A DNA stretch of 10,043 nt. Source: Acidimicrobiia bacterium (lineage in GTDB: Bacteria > Actinomycetota > Acidimicrobiia > Acidimicrobiales > Poriferisodalaceae). The stretch spans positions 1 through 10,043 of the forward strand of contig JALSTE010000528.1 in NCBI GenBank assembly GCA_026983855.1, in the 5' to 3' direction. Made by a program: the position numbers and the translations under genes. The notes beneath the pieces are model-generated. The model did no database searches, was not told where the DNA came from, and saw nothing but the letters and a program-made list of their open reading frames with translations. This document shows, one piece after another, positions 1-6,403 of this stretch; position 1 is the first letter of the stretch; every line of letters begins with the position of its first letter.

Positions 1-1
1 G

Positions 2-1009
2 GTGGACGACGTCGCCCTCAAGGAGATGGACACCCTCGTGGAGGAGGGCATCACCAGCTTCAAGCTGTTCATGGCCTACCCCGGGGTGCTCTACAGCGAC
101 GACGGGAAGATCCTGCGGGCCATGCAGCAGGCCGCCGGCAACGGGGCCATGATCATGATGCACGCCGAGAACGGGATAGCGATCGACGTTCTGGCCGAGC
201 AGGCCGTCAACCGGGGCGAAACGGCCCCGATCTACCACGGCATCGTGAGGCGGGCCGAGCTCGAGGAGGAGGCCACCCACCGGGCCATACAACTGGCCAA
301 GGTCGGGGCCTGCCCCCTCTACATAGTCCATCTGTCGGCCAGTGGGGCCCTGGAGCAGGTGGCCGCGGCCCGCGACCGCGGGGCCAACGTCTTCGCCGAG
401 ACCTGCCCCCAGTACCTCTACCTGAACCTCGAGGATCATCTTGGTGCCCCCGGTTTCCTGGGGGCCGGGTACGTGTGCTCCACGCCCTTGCGCACCAAGC
501 ACGAGCATCACCACCAGGACCTGTGGAAGGGTCTGCGGACCAACGACCTCAGCGTGGTGTCCACCGACCACTGCCCCTTCTGCATGAAGGAGCAGAAGGA
601 GCTGGGCCGGGACGACTTCCGGGCCATCCCGAACGGCATCGGCACCGTCGAACACCGGATGGACCTGCTCTACCAGGGCGTGGCCCAGGGTGAGATCAGC
701 CTTCCCCGCTGGGTGGAGCTGTGTTCCACCACTCCCGCCCGCATGTTCGGCATGTACCCCCGCAAGGGTGTCATCGCCCCCGGATCCGACGCCGACGTGG
801 TGATCTACGACCCCAACCACAAGTGGACCATCTCGGTGGAGAACCACCACATGAACATGGACTACTCCGCCTACGAGGGCATCGAGGTGGCCGGTCACGT
901 GGACACCGTGCTGTCACGGGGTCGGGTCATCATCGACGGCAACCAGTATCTGGGACACCCCGGCGACGGGGAGTACATCCGCCGTGGCCTGTCCCAGTAC
1001 CTGATCTGA
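2..1009 (+). CDS. hydA: Dihydropyrimidinase / D-hydantoinase, 5'-truncated by window edge
   Basis: Cyclic amidohydrolase that opens 5,6-dihydropyrimidine or hydantoin rings to N-carbamoyl amino acids, the second step of reductive uracil/thymine breakdown in the cytoplasm. The reading frame is open at the window start. The 335 visible residues are the C-terminal part of a family usually about 460-480 aa long, so roughly 130-140 residues, including the HxH metal motif, lie outside. Visible active-site residues, numbered from the first codon here, are the carboxylated lysine K21 (SFKLFMAYPG), metal ligands H54 (MMHAENG) and H110 (YIVHLSASG), and D189 (STDHCPF). Substrate-loop residues lie in CSTPLRTK (about 159-166) and IPNGIGTVEHR. 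The K-to-H spacings of 33 and 89 match those I recall for bacterial D-hydantoinases (K150, H183, H239). The downstream semialdehyde dehydrogenase supports a pyrimidine role. Hydantoin or another cyclic amide remains possible. The GTG at position 2 is not the real start. Confidence 0.93.
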   Translation: MDDVALKEMDTLVEEGITSFKLFMAYPGVLYSDDGKILRAMQQAAGNGAMIMMHAENGIAIDVLAEQAVNRGETAPIYHGIVRRAELEEEATHRAIQLAKVGACPLYIVHLSASGALEQVAAARDRGANVFAETCPQYLYLNLEDHLGAPGFLGAGYVCSTPLRTKHEHHHQDLWKGLRTNDLSVVSTDHCPFCMKEQKELGRDDFRAIPNGIGTVEHRMDLLYQGVAQGEISLPRWVELCSTTPARMFGMYPRKGVIAPGSDADVVIYDPNHKWTISVENHHMNMDYSAYEGIEVAGHVDTVLSRGRVIIDGNQYLGHPGDGEYIRRGLSQYLI

Positions 1010-1015
1010 AACCGG

Positions 1016-1047
1016 CCCGGCCGGTGGGCCCTCCCCCGCCGGCCGGG
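1016..1047 (+). terminator. Strong GC hairpin between hydA and mmsA; terminator or attenuator-like
   Basis: The arms 1016-1028 and 1035-1047 pair over 13 bp, with one G-U pair and a 6-nt loop, beginning 7 nt after the hydA stop codon. No T-run follows, so classical intrinsic termination would be inefficient. A partial terminator, a pause, or an element protecting the 3' end of the hydA transcript are all possible. The rest of the 96-bp gap is C-rich and ends in the mmsA ribosome binding site GGAGAA (1095-1100). Confidence 0.5.
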
Positions 1048-1105
1048 GCACTGTCCCCCACACATCCAACCGCCCCACCCCCGAACCCTCCGCTGGAGAA
1101 CTCAG

Positions 1106-2593
1106 ATGGATACCCTCACCCACTGGATCGCCGGAGAACCCGTCGAGTCCGCCTCCGGGCGTTTCTCCCCGGTCCACAATCCGGCCACCGGCGAGCAGAT
1201 CGCCCGCACCGCCCTGGCCACCACCGAGGAGGTGGACCGGGCCGTGGCCGTGGCCACCGAGGCCGCCGCCTCCTGGCGGGCCACCTCCCTGTCCGGGCGG
1301 ACGCAGGTCATGTTCCGCTTCCGCGACCTCGTCGACGCCAACCGCGATCTCCTGGCGGAGACCCTCACCCGCGAGCACGGCAAGGTCCTTTCGGACTCCA
1401 TGGGGGAGATCAACCGCGGTCTGGAGAACATCGAGTACGCCTGCGGTGTGCCCCAACTCCTCAAGGGCGAGTACAGCGAGCAGGCGGCCACCAACCTCGA
1501 CGTCTACTCGATTCGTCAACCCCTGGGGGTGGTGGCGGGGATCACCCCGTTCAACTTCCCCACCATGGTCCCGATGTGGATGTTCCCCAACGCCATCGCC
1601 TGCGGCAACGCCTTCATTCTCAAGCCCTCAGAGAAGGACCCGTCAACCTCGCTGATCATGGCCCGACTGCTCCAGGAGGCGGGTCTCCCCGACGGGGTGT
1701 TCAACATCATCCAGGGGGACAAGGTGGCCGTGGACGCCATCCTGGAACACCCCGGGATCGCCGCCGTGAGCTTCGTGGGTTCCACGCCCATCGCCCGCTA
1801 CGTCTACGAGACGGGAACCCGGGCCGGCAAGCGGGTGCAGGCCCTGGGCGGAGCCAAGAACCACATGGTCGTGCTCCCCGACGCCGACCTCGACATGGCC
1901 GCCGACGCCGCCGTGAGCGCCGCCTACGGTTCCGCCGGGGAGAGGTGCATGGCCATCTCGGTCCTGGTTGCGGTGGGGGGGATCGGCGACGACCTGATCG
2001 AGGCCATCAAGTCCCGCATCCCCGATGTGAAGGTGGGCGACGGCACCGACCCCGAATCCGAGATGGGTCCCCTGATCACCCGCGAGCACTGCGAACGGGT
2101 GGGGAGTTACCTGGACCACGGCCGCTCCGAGGGGGCCACCGTCGTGGTCGACGGACGGGAGCAGAGCTTCGACTCCGGTGGCTTCTTCCTCGGGGCCTCC
2201 CTCATCGATGACGTGACGACCGAGATGAAGGTCTACGCCGACGAGATTTTCGGCCCGGTGCTGTCCGTCGTGAGGGTAGACACCTACGAGGAGGCCCTGG
2301 CCCTGATCAACGACAACCACTACGGCAACGGGACCGCCATCTACACCCGGGACGGAGGCGCCGCCCGCCAGTTCCAATTCGACGTGGAGGCGGGGATGGT
2401 TGGCATCAACGTGCCCATTCCCGTGCCCGTCGCCTACTACTCCTTCGGCGGCTGGAACGACTCGCTGTTCGGCGATCTTCACATGTACGGCCCGGACGGC
2501 ATCCGCTTCTACACCCGAACCAAGGTCGTCACCAGTCGCTGGCCCGACCCCGCCACCAGCCGGGTCGACCTCGGATTCCCCCAGACCAACTGA
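1106..2593 (+). CDS. mmsA: CoA-acylating methylmalonate-semialdehyde (malonate-semialdehyde) dehydrogenase
   Basis: Aldehyde dehydrogenase superfamily enzyme of 495 aa, full length for the ALDH6/MmsA family. The family converts methylmalonate semialdehyde to propionyl-CoA and malonate semialdehyde to acetyl-CoA, with NAD+, CoA and loss of CO2. Visible motifs are the cofactor and oxyanion segment GITPFNFP with N150, NAD-binding K173 (ILKPSEKDPS), FVGSTPIARYVYETG (223-237), and catalytic C281 in GSAGERCMAIS. The general-base glutamate of hydrolytic ALDHs (the E of ELGGK) is replaced by A246 in QALGGAKNH. This fits thioester release to CoA rather than water, as is typical of this family. The C-terminal SFGGWNDSLFGDLHMYG segment is also characteristic. 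The start is ATG 1106 with GGAGAA 5 nt upstream. Next to a dihydropyrimidinase, the likely job is disposal of the semialdehydes made from beta-alanine and beta-aminoisobutyrate. A role in valine or inositol catabolism is the alternative. Confidence 0.94.
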   Translation: MDTLTHWIAGEPVESASGRFSPVHNPATGEQIARTALATTEEVDRAVAVATEAAASWRATSLSGRTQVMFRFRDLVDANRDLLAETLTREHGKVLSDSMGEINRGLENIEYACGVPQLLKGEYSEQAATNLDVYSIRQPLGVVAGITPFNFPTMVPMWMFPNAIACGNAFILKPSEKDPSTSLIMARLLQEAGLPDGVFNIIQGDKVAVDAILEHPGIAAVSFVGSTPIARYVYETGTRAGKRVQALGGAKNHMVVLPDADLDMAADAAVSAAYGSAGERCMAISVLVAVGGIGDDLIEAIKSRIPDVKVGDGTDPESEMGPLITREHCERVGSYLDHGRSEGATVVVDGREQSFDSGGFFLGASLIDDVTTEMKVYADEIFGPVLSVVRVDTYEEALALINDNHYGNGTAIYTRDGGAARQFQFDVEAGMVGINVPIPVPVAYYSFGGWNDSLFGDLHMYGPDGIRFYTRTKVVTSRWPDPATSRVDLGFPQTN

Positions 2594-2654
2594 TCCCCGA
2601 CTCTTCACCGGACCGCCCCCGGCCCCAACGGCCCACACACCCAGGAGCCCACTG

Positions 2655-3686
2655 ATGACGGACAACGAGGACGACACCACCCTGGACTTCGGCGTGGTCA
2701 TGCAGACCGATCCCCCGGCGTGGAGGGTCATCGATCTGGCCCGCCGGGCCGAAACCTACGGCTTCACCCACAGTTGGACCTTCGACTCCCACATCCTGTG
2801 GCAGGAGCCCTACGTCATCTACTCCCAGATCCTGTCGGCCACCCACCGCATGAAGGTGGGCCCGATGGTCACCAACCCCGGTACCAGGAACTGGACCGTG
2901 ACCGCCTCGATGTACGCCACCCTCAACGACATGTTCGGCAATCGCACCGTGTGCGGGATCGGCCGGGGTGATTCGGCGATGAGGGTTCTGGGTCACAAGC
3001 CGACCACCCTGAGGACCCTGGGCGAGGCCATGAAGGTCATAAAGGACCTGGCCGAGGGGCGGGAGACGGTCTACAACAACACCACCCAGCGGTTCCCCTG
3101 GGCCCGGGAGTCCGAGCTACCGGTGCTCATGGCCGCCTACGGTCCCAAGGCCCTCAAGCTCTGCGGGGAACAGGCCGACGGCTTCATCCTGCAGCTGGCC
3201 GACCTCTACCTGGCCGAGTGGACGATAAACGCGGTGAGGAACGCGGCCCGCGAGGCGGGCCGGGACCCCGACTCGCTCTACATCTGTGTCGCCGCCCCGG
3301 CCTACGTGGGTGACGACATGGCCCACATGAGGAATCAGTGCCGGTGGTTCGGGGGAATGGTGGGGAACCACGTCGCCGACCTCGTCGAGCGCTACGGCGG
3401 TGAGGGTGTGGCCGTACCCGCTGAGCTCACCGAGTACATCAAGGACCGGGAGGGTTACGACTACTCCCAACACGGCAAGGCCGGCTCCTCCCACGTCGAC
3501 TTCGTGCCCGACGAGATCGTCGACCGCTTCTGCATCCTGGGTGGGATCGAGGACCACATCGAGAGGTTGGAGGCCCTTCGGGACCTCGGTGTCGATCAGT
3601 TCGCCATCTACCTGCAGCACGACGGCAAGGACGAGACCCTCCGTGCCTACGGCGAGAAGATAATCCCGGTAGTCAACAGCCGCTGA
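2655..3686 (+). CDS. Luciferase-like, probably F420-dependent oxidoreductase (CPS_4043-type family)
   Basis: Predicted 343-aa TIM-barrel protein of the bacterial luciferase-like superfamily, related to F420-dependent methylenetetrahydromethanopterin reductase (Mer). Visible family signatures are an N-terminal strand DFGVVMQTD (11-19), an acidic/aromatic segment SWTFDSHILWQEPY (40-53), the cofactor-binding GPMVTNPGTRN (69-79), GIGRGDSAMR (101-110), PVLMAAYGPKALKLCGEQADG (split as PVLMAAYGPK and ALKLCGEQADG, about 156-176) and a C-terminal LGVDQFAIYLQHDG (311-324). It resembles the TIGR03842 group, which I recall is described as an F420-dependent family often encoded beside dihydropyrimidinase. 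Its substrate is unknown. The frame is open upstream into mmsA, but ATG 2655 is preferred because AGGAG (2643-2647) sits 7 nt before it and the protein homology begins there. It is 61 bp after mmsA and 7 bp before the permease gene. An F420-linked step on the pyrimidine ring is inference. FMN could be the cofactor instead. Confidence 0.85.
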   Translation: MTDNEDDTTLDFGVVMQTDPPAWRVIDLARRAETYGFTHSWTFDSHILWQEPYVIYSQILSATHRMKVGPMVTNPGTRNWTVTASMYATLNDMFGNRTVCGIGRGDSAMRVLGHKPTTLRTLGEAMKVIKDLAEGRETVYNNTTQRFPWARESELPVLMAAYGPKALKLCGEQADGFILQLADLYLAEWTINAVRNAAREAGRDPDSLYICVAAPAYVGDDMAHMRNQCRWFGGMVGNHVADLVERYGGEGVAVPAELTEYIKDREGYDYSQHGKAGSSHVDFVPDEIVDRFCILGGIEDHIERLEALRDLGVDQFAIYLQHDGKDETLRAYGEKIIPVVNSR

Positions 3687-3693
3687 CCACTTC

Positions 3694-4674
3694 ATGAGCA
3701 GACTCGAGGAACAACTGGCCGAGATCGCGGCCACCGACGATCCGATCATCCGTGATCAGTTGATCGTCCTGGCGGTCAAACGCCAGGAACGCCGTCAGCG
3801 CCTGCGGAACAGCGCCCGCAGGACCCTCGTGTTCGTCCTGTTCGTGATCGGGCTGGGACTGCTCTACATGGGCTACAAGGCCATGGGGCAGTCCACCGGC
3901 GACCGCTGGCCCATCGTGGGTGGCGAGCTGCCCGTGAAGACCAACGACCTGATCATGCCCCCACTCGGGGACATCCTGACCTCCTTCGGCCGACCCCTGC
4001 GGGCCGGAGGGCAGACCCTGGCCTCCCTCATCTGGTCCTCGGCCCTGTTCACCCTGAGGGAGGCGGCCACCGGGTTCGTGGCCGGGGTGGTCATCGGTCT
4101 GGCCATAGCGGTTCTGCTGCTGAGGTCCCGGCTCCTCGAACGGGGCCTGCTGCCCTGGGTGATCGCCTCCCAGACCATTCCCCTGGTGGCCATCGCACCG
4201 ATCGTGGTGATCTGGGCCAACAAGAACCTGGGTTTCCTGCCCTGGGAATGGCAGAAGTGGCAGTCGGTGTCGCTGATCGCCACCTACCTCACCTTCTTCC
4301 CCGTGGCCGTCAGCGGACTCCGGGGCCTCAAGTCACCCGAACCCGAGGCCCTGGAGTTGATGGACTCCTACGCCTCCACCTGGGGTCAGACCCTGTTCCG
4401 ACTCCGCTTCCCCGCCTCCCTTCCCTACCTGTTCCCGGCCCTGAAGCTGGCCGCCACCGCCAGTGTGGTCGGAGCCATCGTCGGTGAGATCTCGGCGGGC
4501 GTGCGTGGCGGCCTGGGTCGCCTGATCCTGGACTTCGCCGGTAAGTACACCACTGGGCCCGAGAGGCTCTACGCCTCGGTGATCGGGGCCGCGGTCCTGG
4601 GACTGTTCGTGGTCGGGGTGATTGGTCAGGCGGAACGATTCGTGCTGGGCCGCAGAGGCCAGGAGGCGGTATGA
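3694..4674 (+). CDS. ABC transporter permease (SsuC/TauC/NrtB class), with long cytoplasmic N-terminus
   Basis: Inner-membrane subunit of 326 aa of a binding-protein-dependent importer. Residues 1-42 are charged and probably cytoplasmic. Hydrophobic segments lie at about 43-62, 114-142, 152-174, 190-209, 246-268 and 293-313. The EAA loop that contacts the ATPase is at about 221-245 (ELMDSYASTWGQ then FRLRFPASLPYLF). Most permeases of this class are about 250-280 aa, so the extra length is mainly the N-terminal extension. ATG 3694 follows the oxidoreductase stop by 7 bp and has no clear ribosome binding site, which suggests translational coupling. The 3' end overlaps the ATPase start by ATGA. 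A second, divergent permease follows the ATPase, so the channel is probably a heterodimer of the two. Confidence 0.9.
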   Translation: MSRLEEQLAEIAATDDPIIRDQLIVLAVKRQERRQRLRNSARRTLVFVLFVIGLGLLYMGYKAMGQSTGDRWPIVGGELPVKTNDLIMPPLGDILTSFGRPLRAGGQTLASLIWSSALFTLREAATGFVAGVVIGLAIAVLLLRSRLLERGLLPWVIASQTIPLVAIAPIVVIWANKNLGFLPWEWQKWQSVSLIATYLTFFPVAVSGLRGLKSPEPEALELMDSYASTWGQTLFRLRFPASLPYLFPALKLAATASVVGAIVGEISAGVRGGLGRLILDFAGKYTTGPERLYASVIGAAVLGLFVVGVIGQAERFVLGRRGQEAV

Positions 4675-5450
4675 CCGAGTGTGCGGTGAGGGCCGAGGGC
4701 ATCACCAAGGTCTTCAATCAGGGCCGACCCAACGAGGTCCACGCCCTGAGCGAGGTGGACCTGGCCATCGAACCCGGTGAGTTCGTGTCCCTCATCGGCC
4801 CCTCGGGTTGCGGCAAGAGCACCCTGCTGAGGGTGATCGCCTCACTCACCGAACCGACCGAGGGCCAGATCACGGTCTACGGCAAACCCGCCGAGCAGGC
4901 CCGCCTGGACCGGGACTACGGCATGGCCTTCCAGCACTCGGGCCTGTTCGACTGGCGCAGCGTGGCCCGAAACATCGAACTTCCCCTGGAGTTGATGGGC
5001 TGGTCCCGGGACAAGCGGCAGCAGCGGGCCCGGGAGATGCTCGAACTGGTGAAACTCGGCCAGTTCGGTGACCATCACCCCGCCGAGTTGTCGGGAGGCA
5101 TGCGCCAGAGGGTGGCCATCGCCCGGGCCCTGTCGTTCAACCCCTCCCTGCTCCTCATGGATGAGCCCTTCGGTGCTCTCGACGAGATGACCCGGGAGCA
5201 CATGCAGACCGAGCTGCTCCGAATCTGGAGTGAGACCGGGACCACGGTGGTCTTCGTCACCCACTCGATCCCCGAGTCCGTGTACCTCTCGAGTCGGGTG
5301 GTGGTGATGTCACCCCGCCCGGGACGGATCTCCACGGAGATCCCGGTGGATCTGGGCGGTCGTGACGCCGACACCCGCGAGTCCCCGGGGTTCTTCGCCA
5401 AGATCACCGAGGTGCGCGAGGCCCTGCGGGCCGTGGAGGGGGCGGAGTGA
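4671..5450 (+). CDS. ABC transporter ATP-binding protein (SsuB/TauB/NrtD class)
   Basis: Cytoplasmic ATPase of 259 aa that powers the importer. All nucleotide-binding motifs are intact: Walker A GPSGCGKST (43-51), Q-loop AFQHSGLFDW with Q88, ABC signature LSGGMRQR (140-147), Walker B LLLMDEPFGALDE (160-172) and switch H198 (FVTHSIPES). The LSGGMRQR signature and the DEPFGALDEMTRE D-loop are typical of the nitrate/sulfonate/taurine/NMT1 importers. ATG 4671 overlaps the upstream permease stop (ATGA), with AGGAGG at 4661-4666 placed 4 nt before it. The 3' end overlaps the next gene by GTGA. The gene is sandwiched between two permease genes, so it is the only ATPase visible and probably forms a homodimer serving both. 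Confidence 0.95.
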   Translation: MTECAVRAEGITKVFNQGRPNEVHALSEVDLAIEPGEFVSLIGPSGCGKSTLLRVIASLTEPTEGQITVYGKPAEQARLDRDYGMAFQHSGLFDWRSVARNIELPLELMGWSRDKRQQRAREMLELVKLGQFGDHHPAELSGGMRQRVAIARALSFNPSLLLMDEPFGALDEMTREHMQTELLRIWSETGTTVVFVTHSIPESVYLSSRVVVMSPRPGRISTEIPVDLGGRDADTRESPGFFAKITEVREALRAVEGAE

Positions 5451-6232
5451 CCGGTCTCCGGCATCGGCTCTCGGCCTCGCTGCCACCGGTGGCCTTCGGC
5501 CTGGCGGGTCTGGCCCTGTGGGAGTCGTTGCTGAGGATCACCGATCCCCGGGGATTCGTCCTGCCACCACCCAGCGAGATCGTGGCGGCGTTGGTGGACA
5601 ACTGGTCCCAGATCTGGACCGGCACCCGCCACACCGGCTACGTCATCCTCACCGGACTGGCGGCCGGGGTGATCCTGGGGGTCCTCGCCGCCCTGCTCGT
5701 GACCCGATTCCGGTCGGCCAACGAGACCATCACCCCGGTGGCGACCGCCGTGAACGCCATCCCCATCATCGCCCTGGCCCCGGTGTTCAATGCCTGGTTC
5801 GGCCTGATCTCACCCCACTCCAACCAGGCGGTGGTCACCGTCCTGGTGTTCTTCCCGGTGTTCATCAACGTCACCAAGGGCCTCACCCAGGTACAGCCCA
5901 GCCAGATCGAGCTGATGAGGTCCTACGCGGCCCGGGAACGGCAGATCACCCGGGAGGTGCGTATCCCCAACGCCATGCCGTTCTTCTTCAACTCCCTCAA
6001 GATCGTCTCCTCCCTGTCGGTGATCGCCGCCATCGTGGCGGAGTACTTCGGGGGCCGCCAGGACGCCCTGGGCCCCATGATCATCCAGAGTGCGGGTCTC
6101 ACGCGCTACGACGACGCCTGGGCCGCGGTGTTCGCCGGGGCCATGATCGGCATCGTGTTGTACGCCCTGGCCGCCCTGGCCGAGCGGCTGGCGATGCCCT
6201 GGCACGCCTCGGTGAGGGAGGCGGCGCGTTGA
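5447..6232 (+). CDS. ABC transporter permease, second subunit (SsuC/TauC class)
   Basis: Integral membrane protein of 261 aa, normal length for the class. Hydrophobic segments lie at about 12-28, 63-86, 97-118, 127-146, 180-200 and 223-247. The EAA coupling loop is at about 155-178 (ELMRSYAARERQ then REVRIPNAMPFF). The start is GTG 5447, which overlaps the ATPase stop (GTGA) and has a purine-rich GGAGGGGG at 5435-5442 placed 4 nt upstream, so translation is coupled to the ATPase. It differs clearly from the first permease in sequence and lacks the long N-terminal extension. Such permease pairs flanking one ATPase are known among NMT1-type importers for pyrimidine-like ligands; that the two pair here is inference. 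Confidence 0.92.
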   Translation: MTGLRHRLSASLPPVAFGLAGLALWESLLRITDPRGFVLPPPSEIVAALVDNWSQIWTGTRHTGYVILTGLAAGVILGVLAALLVTRFRSANETITPVATAVNAIPIIALAPVFNAWFGLISPHSNQAVVTVLVFFPVFINVTKGLTQVQPSQIELMRSYAARERQITREVRIPNAMPFFFNSLKIVSSLSVIAAIVAEYFGGRQDALGPMIIQSAGLTRYDDAWAAVFAGAMIGIVLYALAALAERLAMPWHASVREAAR

Positions 6233-6372
6233 ACCCCGGGTTCGATGGAACCCCTGGTGATGCCGACCCGGCCACCGGGGACCGACCGGGCGAGATCTTC
6301 CGTGCCCCTCGTGGGACAGGGACTGGACCGGGACAAGAGCTGATTGGCACCGCCGGGCATGGGCCCCGCGAC

Positions 6373-6378
6373 TAGCTT
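6373..6378 (+). promoter_or_regulatory. Possible -10 element for the substrate-binding protein gene
   Basis: TAGCTT fits the TAnnnT -10 pattern and would place the transcript start near 6385, about 20 nt before the ATG and just upstream of the ribosome binding site. A TTGGCA at 6344-6349 looks like a -35 but is 23 bp away, too far for a standard promoter. It lies in a 171-bp gap (6233-6403), unusually wide for this tightly packed cluster. The gap also holds a small 6-bp-stem hairpin (6238-6253). I see no riboswitch motif in it. Confidence 0.25.
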
Positions 6379-6403
6379 TCAGGGAAACAGGAGGGGAACC
6401 CCT

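Noticed and set aside
721..2211. Long open frame of 496 codons overlapping hydA and mmsA in another frame
   Set aside because: It is rich in Pro, Arg, Gly and His, typical of an off-frame reading of GC-rich coding DNA, and it conflicts with two well-supported genes.
2400..2654. Upstream extension of the luciferase-like protein into mmsA
   Set aside because: The extra 85 residues are Pro/Ser/Thr-rich shadow sequence. A well-placed AGGAG and the start of family homology both support ATG 2655.
1643..2731. Long minus-strand open frame opposite mmsA
   Set aside because: It is a Gly/Val/His-rich antisense shadow caused by codon bias, with no domain.
5362..6375. Open frame of 337 codons over the second permease
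   Set aside because: The permease in the other frame has clear membrane segments and an EAA loop. This frame gives Gly/Arg/Pro-rich sequence with no recognisable domain.
6233..6403. Riboswitch (TPP, FMN or purine type) ahead of the binding-protein gene
   Set aside because: I could not find the conserved core of any of these classes, and only a small 6-bp hairpin is visible.
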